Assembly (NCBI GenBank): GCA_930633525.1
Contig: CAKNFP010000001.1
Coordinates: forward strand, 558,001-622,000
Reading direction: 5' to 3'
Length of the DNA stretch: 64,000 bases
Source of the DNA: Hyphomicrobiales bacterium
Lineage (GTDB): Bacteria > Pseudomonadota > Alphaproteobacteria > Rhizobiales > Beijerinckiaceae
Shown here: one piece after another, positions 53,476 through 60,128 of the stretch
Layout of the letters: each line of letters starts with the position of its first letter
Numbering within the stretch: the first letter of the stretch is position 1
Made by a program: the position numbers and the translations under genes
The notes under the pieces: generated by a model
Told to the model about the DNA's origin: nothing
Database searches by the model: none
What the model saw: only the letters and a program-made list of their open reading frames with translations

Positions 53476-53774
53476 CAGACGTCGGTATCCCGCCCTGCCT
53501 CATGGGCGCGTGAGAGATCGAGGCCGGCGCCGACCAGCGGCGACCGGCGCAGCGCGGCGAGGATGCCGCCCCTCGTCGAGCCGTCGCCGGCCATGCTCTT
53601 GCTGACGGCGGAGCGCAGTCGCGCGGCGTCGGGCGTATCCTCGGTGAGACGCTTGGCGAGCGACCGGATAAGCTCGCGGTCGGGCTCTCGGCAGATCACC
53701 TCGAAGCGGACAAGGCCCTTCTCGGTGAGGCGCGTGCGATAGTTCTGAATTGCGCGGCGCTGCGAACTTCCCAA
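53475..53774 (-). CDS. antitoxin partner of the PIN toxin
   Basis: 99 aa, TTG start at 53774 supported by CCGGAG 7 bp upstream. The N-terminal part SQRRAIQNYRTRLTEKGLVRFEVICREPD is the ribbon-helix-helix type seen beside FitB/VapC toxins. Overlaps the toxin by one base. The gene is the last inside the ICE's right end. Confidence 0.82.
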   Translation of the reverse strand: MGSSQRRAIQNYRTRLTEKGLVRFEVICREPDRELIRSLAKRLTEDTPDAARLRSAVSKSMAGDGSTRGGILAALRRSPLVGAGLDLSRAHEAGRDTDV

Positions 53775-53952
53775 GGTTGATCTCCGGAAAGATTTCCGGT
53801 AATATAACCAGAGAAATCGAAGCGCGCAAGGTCGGGCTCCCGCGCGAAAGCGGCGGAAGGCAAGGAGTTGAATCGGTGGTCGATTGGGAAATGAGAACGG
53901 GGCAGCAGGGTCGCGGTGAGTCGCCGATAGTGCGCTGCGGTACGCTGGAACT

Positions 53953-54009
53953 TGCTTCCTCGTGCTTCCCCCCTGCTTCCCCGCTTTGCGAAGAAGGGCC
54001 GGGGAAGCA
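53953..54009. promoter_or_regulatory. TGCTTCC repeats: candidate integrase arm sites, right end of ICE
   Basis: TGCTTCC at 53953, 53963 and 53974 (10-11 bp period; the last reads TGCTTCCCC) and an inverted GGGGAAGCA at 54001-54009. They mirror the set at the left end (11111-11160), and lie 52 bp from the right att site. Confidence 0.5.
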
Positions 54010-54060
54010 ACAAGCGCCCCGTAAGGCGCTTGTTAAGTGCTTGCAATCATTATTGAATTC

Positions 54061-54106
54061 TGGAGCGGGCGAAGGGATTCGAACCCTCGACCCCAACCTT
54101 GGCAAC
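54061..54106 (-). repeat. middle attachment site: 3' half of tRNA-Gly(GCC)
   Basis: Identical to 10936-10981. It is the right end of the ICE and the left end of the next element, whose integrase follows. Again only the 3' half is present, so the complete tRNA-Gly gene should be at the far right end of the second element. Confidence 0.9.
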
Positions 54107-54235
54107 AATAGGTTCGTTCCAATCCCGGAATATTCGCGAATGAGCCATACTATCCCAATCCTTTGTGTAGAAGGGGTTTTGACATTTCCTGGATTTTCGA
54201 GGGATTGACATTTTTCCTTGCAGTTTGCTCCTTAC

Positions 54236-54295
54236 TGGTTCCGCCGTGGTTCCGAAGCTCATTGGAGCCATACGGCAACGGAGTTCGCGGAACCA
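54236..54295. promoter_or_regulatory. TGGTTCCG repeats before the second integrase
   Basis: TGGTTCCG at 54236 and 54247 (11 bp period) and inverted CGGAACCA at 54288-54295, ending at the integrase ATG. Same geometry as the ICE's arm-site candidates but different sequence. Confidence 0.45.
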
Positions 54296-55528
54296 ATGCC
54301 GAAGATCACCAAACGCATAGTTGATGCCCTTCAGCCATCATCCGATGGCGAGGTTTTTCTCTGGGATTCGGAGCTAAAGGGGTTCGGCGTCCGGATGATG
54401 CCCTCCGGAGTGGCTAGCTACATCTTGAAGTACCGAAACCGGGAAGGGCGGCAGCGGAAGCTGGCCATCGGGCGAGTGGGTACGCTAACGACGGAGGAGG
54501 CACGGAACGCTACTAGGCTGCGAATTGCGGAAGTCACGCAGGGCGCCGATCCGTCTGCTGAGCGCCAGAAAGTTCGGAAAGCAATTACCGTGGCGGAGCT
54601 ATGTGACCTCTATCTCGCGGAGGCCGAGGGTAGGGTGAAGGCATCAACGCTGGCGATGGACAAGAGCCGGATCGAGCGGCACGTGAAACCGCTGATTGGT
54701 CGCCACACTGTTCTTAGTCTCACTCCCGAAGATGTGGCGAAGCTTCAAGCCGATATCATCGCTGGCAAAACATCGGCCGAGCGCAGTGGTCGCGGCGGCG
54801 TCACGACCGGGGGCAAGGGCGTCGCCTCGCGCACAGTGGGCATGTTGGGCACCATCTTGGAGTATGCCCGGAAGCGGAAGATCGTGAAGGAGAATGCCGC
54901 GCGCGGAATCGAGCGCCCACCTGAGGGCAAGCAACGCAGGTTTCTTAGCGCCATGGAGATGAAACGCCTCGGGACCGCCATGCGTGAAGCCGAGGAGGAA
55001 GGCGAGGGGACTACCGCCATCGCCGCCGTGAAATTCTTGCTATTGAGTGGCTGCCGCCGCATGGAAGCGCTCGCCTTGCCGATGGCGTGGGCCGATAGGT
55101 CGGCGAGCTGCGTCCGGTTCCAGGATACGAAGAGCGGGGCACAAATCCGGCCTATCGGCGCTGCCGCCTTCGACGCTCTCGACGAGACACCGCACCGCAA
55201 TGGCTGGGCATTCCCAGCCGCACGCGGCAAAGGGCACTTTGTGGGACTGCCGAAGGTGCTTGATCGTCTGTGTAGTCGGGCGAAGCTGGAAGGCGTCACC
55301 GTTCACGTGCTGCGGCACAGTTTCGCCGCGACCGCGGCCGAGATGGGCTTTTCAGAGTTGACCATAGCTGGCTTGCTTGGTCACACGGTTCCCGGTGTCA
55401 CCGCCCGTTATGCTCACGTGCCCGATAGTGCCCTTGTGGTTGCCGCCGATCGGGTTTCAGCCAAGATCGCCTCAGCTCTGGCCAGGCAGCCCGATAAGGG
55501 CGTTAGCGGTGATTTCGGCAAAACCTGA
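54296..55528 (+). CDS. int: tyrosine recombinase/integrase of the second element
   Basis: 410 aa, same architecture as the ICE integrase: DUF4102 start (KITKRIVDALQPSSDG, WDSELKGFGVRMMPSG), core-binding domain, catalytic GCRRMEALALP, HVLRHSFAATAA, LLGHTVPG and Tyr in ARYAHV. I begin at ATG 54296; a TTG at 54218 would extend through the repeat array. It lies 190 bp from the shared att site. Confidence 0.95.
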   Translation: MPKITKRIVDALQPSSDGEVFLWDSELKGFGVRMMPSGVASYILKYRNREGRQRKLAIGRVGTLTTEEARNATRLRIAEVTQGADPSAERQKVRKAITVAELCDLYLAEAEGRVKASTLAMDKSRIERHVKPLIGRHTVLSLTPEDVAKLQADIIAGKTSAERSGRGGVTTGGKGVASRTVGMLGTILEYARKRKIVKENAARGIERPPEGKQRRFLSAMEMKRLGTAMREAEEEGEGTTAIAAVKFLLLSGCRRMEALALPMAWADRSASCVRFQDTKSGAQIRPIGAAAFDALDETPHRNGWAFPAARGKGHFVGLPKVLDRLCSRAKLEGVTVHVLRHSFAATAAEMGFSELTIAGLLGHTVPGVTARYAHVPDSALVVAADRVSAKIASALARQPDKGVSGDFGKT

Positions 55529-55556
55529 AATCAGCGCGTCCTTCTATCGTTTTCGC

Positions 55557-55672
55557 GGGGAACAAGGGGAGCGCGGGGAACAAGTCGCATGAGGTTGTTC
55601 AATTTCAGTGACTTAGAGCCTTTCGGCGTCCGTTCCCCCAAGCCGTTGCATCGTGGGGAACATGGGGAACAA
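55557..55672 (+). repeat. GGGGAAC element, copy a
   Basis: Three tandem 9-mers GGGGAACAA-GGGGAGCGC-GGGGAACAA (55557-55583), then 48 bp, an inverted GTTCCCC (55632) and two further 9-mers GGGGAACAT-GGGGAACAA (55655-55672). About half of the positions, including the spacer ATTTCAG-CTTAG, agree with copy b at 57294. Confidence 0.8.
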
Positions 55673-55700
55673 AAGCGATTGCCCGATGCGGGCTTGATGC

Positions 55701-55712
55701 GTCTCTAGAGAC
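55701..55712. promoter_or_regulatory. palindrome GTCTCTAGAGAC upstream of the HTH gene
   Basis: A perfect 12 bp palindrome 42 bp before the GTG of the HTH gene. A near-identical one, GTCTCTGGAGAC within GCGTCTC-TG-GAGACGC (55796-55811), lies inside the gene. Both could be operators for its product. Confidence 0.45.
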
Positions 55713-55753
55713 ATCCATATGAAGCGTAGGCTACGCGACAGGAGGCGACACCT

Positions 55754-56077
55754 GTGCCACTCGAAACGACCCCCTCACGACAAGCCAAATGGAAGGCGTC
55801 TCTGGAGACGCAGGGCGTTCGGCAAATCAATATCCTTGCACCCGAGGCAGTGCACGGCATGCTTAAGGAGATCGCCCGCCGAACACGTGCCGGGGAGCCT
55901 ATGGAAGGGGTGCTTCGCACGCTGGTGAGGCCGAGAGAGCGCAACACGGCCGAGAAGCAGGCCGACGTGCGGCGGATGCTGATGGACAATCCCGATTTGT
56001 CAGATCGGGAGATCGCTCGACGAGTGCATGTCTCGCCTCAGACGGTGAATAACTGGCGGAAAAAGCTTGACCGCTAG
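55754..56077 (+). CDS. helix-turn-helix protein
   Basis: 107 aa with GTG start (AGGAGG 8 bp before). N-terminal ribbon-helix-helix-like part (VRQINILAPEAVHGMLKEIA), then a C-terminal helix-turn-helix (LSDREIARRVHVSPQTVNNW). Probably a phage-type regulator; converges with the Abi gene 18 bp away. Confidence 0.75.
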   Translation: MPLETTPSRQAKWKASLETQGVRQINILAPEAVHGMLKEIARRTRAGEPMEGVLRTLVRPRERNTAEKQADVRRMLMDNPDLSDREIARRVHVSPQTVNNWRKKLDR

Positions 56078-56095
56078 CGGATCCAGTCGCCGGTG

Positions 56096-57001
56096 TTAAA
56101 CGTGTTTCCACGATGGCATGTTTTTCCAGTTTGCAGGGAAACCCATCGCGGCTTCATCGGCGAGCGGGCATGAATCCATCAGCTGAACGACCTGTTGACG
56201 CCAATGATTCCCAGGCGCGACTATGCCCATCAGATATCCGAGTGCCGCCAAGGTATTATAGATGCGTCCCGGAGAGGCTAGATTCATCGCAAGTTTCAAA
56301 CTTGCCGGTGAGTTTGGCACCACCATTTTGACGGTCACCTGTTTATTCCAAAGACGACCGTGATGGGCGCAGATATTTCGGATATAGGCCAGGTGATGGG
56401 CAAGAGAAACAAGTATCTTTTCATCGATCCCATAGGTCTTGGCAATTTCCTGACGATCCGAGCGATGCTTCAGGTTGCCAAGCCACATTGAAAGTTGTCC
56501 AAGAGAGATGATTTCCGCAGTCATCCAGATTGGCGGATGTTCGGGATCGTCATATTTATTCTTATAGTGGAGGATGAAAGTGTCTTTCGATTTGTTTACC
56601 TCCGCTATAAGGGTGGTGAATGATTGAGCGTAGCGGTCGGGCCTCTGATATAGAGTTGGCTCAAGGTAGCCGTGGGGCCCATATTTCATTGCTAGGTGGT
56701 GCGCCCAGCATCCGCGCAAGGAAACTTCGACGCGCTCCACGGCATCCATGATGAGAAGTCGAAGTCGGCGGTCGAAAACATACAGCGCCAGAACATCGTC
56801 AAAGCATGTGCCTGCCTTGAATTTGTGCTCGTCATCCGCCTGAGCAACCTCTTCAAATGGCAGCCAATAGGCCCGAAGCCGGTAATAGCTAATGTTGCAA
56901 AGGTAGTGAGCGGCAAGCGCGTGATCGGGCACCGTCATGCCGCGCCCTTCTATGCGCGCTATTTGATCAGCGATGGAAAGTGACGGCTTTGTGAACTTCA
57001 T
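56096..57001 (-). CDS. Abi_2/AbiF-type abortive infection protein (HEPN RNase candidate)
   Basis: 301 aa Abi_2 family (AbiD/AbiF). The start KFTKPSLSIADQIARIEGRG, YYRLRAYWLPFE and VFDRRLRLLIMDAVERVEVSLR are family hallmarks. Residues 208-213 read R-N-I-C-A-H, the R-x4-H active-site motif of HEPN ribonucleases. Such proteins stop growth of phage-infected cells. The gene has no clear Shine-Dalgarno; instead a hairpin CCGTCT-ATG-AGACGG touches the start codon and a structured RNA with a terminator precedes it. Lower GC than neighbours hints at acquisition as cargo. Confidence 0.92.
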   Translation of the reverse strand: MKFTKPSLSIADQIARIEGRGMTVPDHALAAHYLCNISYYRLRAYWLPFEEVAQADDEHKFKAGTCFDDVLALYVFDRRLRLLIMDAVERVEVSLRGCWAHHLAMKYGPHGYLEPTLYQRPDRYAQSFTTLIAEVNKSKDTFILHYKNKYDDPEHPPIWMTAEIISLGQLSMWLGNLKHRSDRQEIAKTYGIDEKILVSLAHHLAYIRNICAHHGRLWNKQVTVKMVVPNSPASLKLAMNLASPGRIYNTLAALGYLMGIVAPGNHWRQQVVQLMDSCPLADEAAMGFPANWKNMPSWKHV

Positions 57002-57030
57002 ACCGTCTCATAGACGGATTCTCGCCCGCC

Positions 57031-57199
57031 AAAAAGAAAAACCCGCCGGGGTGCGCAGTTCGAAGCCGAAGCTCCGTCCGAGGCGTGGCGGGTGTTGTTA
57101 CAGAGAGATATGACCCATCTCGACCGGGAAGGCAATAACGGGAGCGCTTTAAAAGCCGCTCTAAATGCTCCATCCGAATGCAACCCATTGATATGGGCT
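57031..57199 (-). ncRNA. structured leader RNA upstream of the Abi gene (abiF RNA-like)
   Basis: On the minus strand, in order: a hairpin AGCCCAT-ATCA-ATGGGTT (57199-57182); a stem with GGAGC/GCTCC arms (57171-57141); and a terminator whose outer stem is ACCCGCC (57093-57087) with GGCGGGT (57047-57041), enclosing a UUCG-capped 6 bp hairpin (57076-57061), followed by TTTTTCTTTTT (57041-57031). It ends 30 bp before the Abi ATG. Conserved RNAs called abiF RNA are known upstream of Abi_2 genes; identity with that family was not tested. The 5' end is approximate, no clear promoter was seen. Confidence 0.55.
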
Positions 57200-57293
57200 G
57201 GGAAATTTTTTTGGGGCTATCGCTCCTCGTCCAGCCTCCCACCCGGCCCGCGTCGGCACTTTAGGATTCTGCTGAGCCTTCTGTCATTCTAAC

Positions 57294-57408
57294 GAGGAAC
57301 ATAGGGAACGCGGGGAACGGCCATCATCAACCCGTGTCATTTCAGAGGCTTAGCACCAATCGCCGCCTGTTCCCCAAGTCCGACCCCGTTGGGGAATATG
57401 GGGGAACA
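57294..57408 (+). repeat. GGGGAAC element, copy b
   Basis: 9-mers GAGGAACAT-AGGGAACGC-GGGGAACGG (57294-57320), a spacer, inverted GTTCCCC (57369) and GGGGAATAT-GGGGGAACA (57391-57408). Same order, spacing and orientation as copy a; the two flank the HTH-Abi-RNA block. Confidence 0.8.
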
Positions 57409-57440
57409 GCCACGCCCATTAGGCCGACCGGGTGGCACCT

Positions 57441-57989
57441 CTAGAGTTTCATGCCATCGAAGAGTGCAGACAGGTCTTCATGCTCGCTAAGGCCGTGCTC
57501 AGTCCCCCCTCGAGATTTATAGTCGCGATCGATTTCCTCTATGCCGTCGCGCAGGAAGGTCATAGCTCTGGTGCAGAGGGAGAGGAATTCGTCGCCGGGC
57601 ATCGCGTCGATTAGGCCTCCCTTGACAGAAACTTTCGCACTACGAACGGGGCGGCTTGTGTCATTCCACGTATCAACTTCCCACTCGGTGAAATATTCGA
57701 CCTGAATATCACCCTGGTGAGTAGCAATGTTGCGCGCATTCCCAAAAAAGGCGTCGGCATCGGCTTGCTTTGCCTGAAGCCAAGCGTCGATTGCCGCACG
57801 CAAATGTTGGTCATTCGTGTTCTTAGTTCTCTTCGTAAGTTCCTCACGAAGAGCATAGTAGGCATTGAGCATCCCCACGGCATGATACCAGAGGCCGCCG
57901 GGATGCTGAACGTGGTCGCGTGCCTGTGTAGCCATGCCAACGGCATAGACCACTTTCGAGTGGAGAACTTCAAGTCTACGGACTGGCAT
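57441..57989 (-). CDS. HEPN-like protein paired with an XRE regulator
   Basis: 182 aa, no membrane segments, all-helical look. Residues 86-91 read R-N-I-A-T-H, an R-x4-H motif like HEPN RNases, in FFGNARNIATHQG. I do not recognise a named family. It starts inside the last 14 bp of the XRE gene with AAAGGGA before it, so the two form one operon, as in many toxin-antitoxin pairs. Whether it is a toxin is inference. Confidence 0.75.
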   Translation of the reverse strand: MPVRRLEVLHSKVVYAVGMATQARDHVQHPGGLWYHAVGMLNAYYALREELTKRTKNTNDQHLRAAIDAWLQAKQADADAFFGNARNIATHQGDIQVEYFTEWEVDTWNDTSRPVRSAKVSVKGGLIDAMPGDEFLSLCTRAMTFLRDGIEEIDRDYKSRGGTEHGLSEHEDLSALFDGMKL

Positions 57990-58230
57990 CTATTTCCCTT
58001 TTTCGAAGCCGGACGCCCGGCCCACCACCGTTCTCCGCAATGAACTCGACGCCGGCCACTTCGAGGGCGCGCTGTATCGCGCCGAGGGTTGAAGCCTTCG
58101 GATCGGCGGCCCCTCGCTCGATGTTATTGAGGGCCGTGGTCGAGATGCCGGCAGCATTGGCGAGGCTGGCCTGAGTTAGGCCGAGCATGGCACGAGCGCC
58201 GCGAATTTGTTGTGGCGAGATCATGATCAT
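57976..58230 (-). CDS. XRE-family repressor/antitoxin
   Basis: 84 aa helix-turn-helix protein (RGARAMLGLTQASLANAAGIS, then TLGAIQRALEVAGVEFI). ATG 58230 has AGAGGA 10 bp upstream. It faces away from the gene at 58331 across 100 bp holding two identical-pattern operators, so it could be the element's master repressor, an antitoxin for the HEPN protein, or both. Confidence 0.9.
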   Translation of the reverse strand: MIMISPQQIRGARAMLGLTQASLANAAGISTTALNNIERGAADPKASTLGAIQRALEVAGVEFIAENGGGPGVRLRKREIDASP

Positions 58231-58242
58231 TCATAACGTCCT

Positions 58243-58259
58243 CTTGATTTTTTCTCAAG
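58243..58259. promoter_or_regulatory. operator CTTGA-N7-TCAAG, copy 1
   Basis: 17 bp inverted repeat 13 bp upstream of the XRE start. Same arm sequence and spacing as copy 2. Confidence 0.6.
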
Positions 58260-58300
58260 CCTGCTTGACGCGGTCTACAGTTAACGTTAATCCAAGTCCA

Positions 58301-58317
58301 CTTGAGATTTTATCAAG
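58301..58317. promoter_or_regulatory. operator CTTGA-N7-TCAAG, copy 2
   Basis: 17 bp inverted repeat 13 bp before the ATG at 58331. With copy 1 and a half-site CTTGA at 58264 it brackets the divergent promoter region, the layout of a lambdoid-like switch. Confidence 0.6.
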
Positions 58318-58330
58318 CGGGCTATATCCA

Positions 58331-58711
58331 ATGCCAAACAACACCTTTTCGGTAGCCACTCGAGGCTTGCCTCAAGACCCTCTCACCCCTCTGGGCCGTC
58401 GATCCTGTGAGATCGACATGGCCGCGTTACGGAAGCTGGACATGAAGGAGCTGTACGACTTCCGCGATGCAATGAAAGTCCTCGGCAACGTGATCGCCGG
58501 CATTGGCTGTCAGCCGCGTTTCGCCAGCGAGAGCCATCGCCTTCGCCACAACGCCGCTGGTGAATTGCTGGAGGATCTGAACGAGCTCGTCGCCGGATAC
58601 GAACAGGCGGCGGTGAACGTCGCCGAGGCAGCCATTCCGAGCGCTGCGGAGGATTCGCGCTGGCGCCACTGGATTATGTCGGGCTTTGCTGCTGACATGG
58701 CCGAGCTCTGA
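58331..58711 (+). CDS. hypothetical protein, first rightward gene
   Basis: 126 aa, mostly helical (MAALRKLDMKELYDFRDAM, then AGELLEDLNELVAGYEQAAV). Family not recognised. Start at ATG 58331; the open frame extends to 58187 across the operators. Being directly divergent from the repressor, it is likely an early gene. Confidence 0.7.
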   Translation: MPNNTFSVATRGLPQDPLTPLGRRSCEIDMAALRKLDMKELYDFRDAMKVLGNVIAGIGCQPRFASESHRLRHNAAGELLEDLNELVAGYEQAAVNVAEAAIPSAAEDSRWRHWIMSGFAADMAEL

Positions 58712-59019
58712 TCTCTTGCGCGGCAATGCTAAGCGTTTCCTCGCCGCCAATTTGGCGACACGAAGTAAGTAAGTGTTTCGCGGCAGATCTGCCCCACAAG
58801 AACACTTCGCGATCAAGTCGTTGATTTTGAACGGCTGAATTTTCATCTGATAAGATCGCGAGGGGCTGGGCGCTTCTAGTTTGGCGCATCCGTAGGTTGA
58901 ACAGCCAAAGCCATCGCAGGAAAATTCCCGAAGAAGTGGGCGTCTGCAAATTGTCGCTTGCCCACTAGGTGCGTTCTGAGTATGTTCTAGTTGTCAGGCG
59001 CATACTCAGGATCAATCCC
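58712..59019. other. 308 bp intergenic region
   Basis: No convincing gene on either strand. It holds AGTGGGC/GCCCACT arms (58935-58966) that could form a weak hairpin, and ends in the inverted repeat at 58976-59009. Confidence 0.4.
58976..59009 (+). promoter_or_regulatory. 9 bp inverted repeat before 59020 gene
   Basis: CTGAGTATG-N16-CATACTCAG, ending 11 bp before the ATG at 59020. Could be an operator, or a hairpin in the leader controlling translation. Confidence 0.5.
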
Positions 59020-59529
59020 ATGAGCATTTTCAATGCGGAATTCGTCACCGGCCAAGTGCTGGTCGCTGCCGACGTGACGAACTCCGCGCTTCAAACCTGG
59101 ATCAGGAGAAATCTCCTGGTCGGCCATAAGAACCACGAGATCGATATGCCTGGTTCGCCGGGTATCAAGCGGAAGTTCTCCTTTTTCAATGTGATGGAGA
59201 TCGCCATCGCAAAAGCTCTGGTGGATCTCGGCGTGGAACTGGCCGATGCCTTCAAAGCTGCGGCTCTCTTTGCGCATACGGGCGATGACGATCGACTTCC
59301 TTCACTTCCCTTCCGAGGTGTTGGTTTCACCTTGCTTTGCGTCTCAGGGCCACATTCTCACGCGGTTCAGTGGAAGCCTGACGTCGATACCGTTGCTGAT
59401 GTCCGCGTGATGCTCCGCCAGCCAAAGGGTTGGACCACGCTGGAAGTGATGCCGGTCTTCGATCGGGTCACCGTCACTCTGGGCTATCACCCTTCGGCCG
59501 TTGTCGATGAAGCGTATGGGGAGGACTAA
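59020..59529 (+). CDS. MerR-like helix-turn-helix protein
   Basis: 169 aa. VAADVTNSALQTWIRRNLLVG and KRKFSFFNVMEIAIAKALVDLG resemble the DNA-binding helices of MerR-like phage regulators; the C-terminal part is unique. First of a rightward run ending in the replication genes; 4 bp before the AlpA-like gene. Start chosen at ATG 59020 after the inverted repeat. Confidence 0.7.
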   Translation: MSIFNAEFVTGQVLVAADVTNSALQTWIRRNLLVGHKNHEIDMPGSPGIKRKFSFFNVMEIAIAKALVDLGVELADAFKAAALFAHTGDDDRLPSLPFRGVGFTLLCVSGPHSHAVQWKPDVDTVADVRVMLRQPKGWTTLEVMPVFDRVTVTLGYHPSAVVDEAYGED

Positions 59530-59533
59530 TCCG

Positions 59534-59779
59534 ATGGACGCGCTTTCTGAACTCGCTCCACGCTATCGCAAACAGCGCTTCAATCCGCCCGAGGCTGCAG
59601 AATATCTGCTTGAGGTGCACGGCGTGTCGGTCGCCCATGCGACTTTGAACAAGCTGCGCTCTGTCGGCGGCGGCCCGCAGTTTCAGAAGTTCGGGCGGGC
59701 GGTGCTGTACCAGCGCGACGCGCTCGATACTTGGGCGATCGAACGGCTGGGCAATCCGCTTTGCAACACGGCGGGGTGA
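59534..59779 (+). CDS. AlpA/MerR-like small DNA-binding protein
   Basis: 81 aa. FNPPEAAEYLLEVHGVSVAHATLNKLRSVGG followed by GPQFQKFGRAVLYQRDALD in part matches helix_turn_helix_17/AlpA proteins used as excisionases or activators. GGGGAGGA precedes ATG 59534. Best excisionase candidate of the second element. Confidence 0.85.
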   Translation: MDALSELAPRYRKQRFNPPEAAEYLLEVHGVSVAHATLNKLRSVGGGPQFQKFGRAVLYQRDALDTWAIERLGNPLCNTAG

Positions 59780-59834
59780 TCGCGAAAAATCGACATCGCC
59801 CCGCGCGATTAACGCCGGGCCGAGATAAGGAACG

Positions 59835-60128
59835 ATGCAGGTGATCGATTTCGCTCGCATTAATTCGGCAGCCATCGCCGCTTTGCCCTCGATACTCGTT
59901 CGTTGGCTGCCTGACGGCCACCGTGAAGGCCATGAGTGGGTTGCTCGAAATCCGTGCCGCGCCGATCGCCGCCCGGGATCTTTCAGGGTGAACATGAACA
60001 CGGGCAAATGGGCTGATTTCGCCACGGGCGACGCAGGGGGTGATCCAATCAGCCTTGCCGCTTACCTCGCCGGAACCGGACAAGCCGAAGCTGCCCGCGC
60101 CCTCGCCGACATGCTGGGGGTGAAATGA
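59835..60128 (+). CDS. primase-associated N-terminal module
   Basis: 97 aa. EWVARNPCRADRRPGSFRVN and TGKWADFATGDAGGDPISLAAYL look like the N-terminal substrate/zinc-finger-like part of phage primases, encoded separately. Its stop overlaps the next gene's start by 4 bp, so the two probably act together. Confidence 0.75.
   Translation: MQVIDFARINSAAIAALPSILVRWLPDGHREGHEWVARNPCRADRRPGSFRVNMNTGKWADFATGDAGGDPISLAAYLAGTGQAEAARALADMLGVK

Noticed and set aside
55557..57408. GGGGAAC repeats as a CRISPR array
   Set aside because: Units are 9 bp and directly abutting with no unique spacers, and no cas genes are present.
58674..58949. 91-codon minus-strand ORF
   Set aside because: Composition unlike the neighbours, overlaps the end of the 126 aa gene antisense, no ribosome site.
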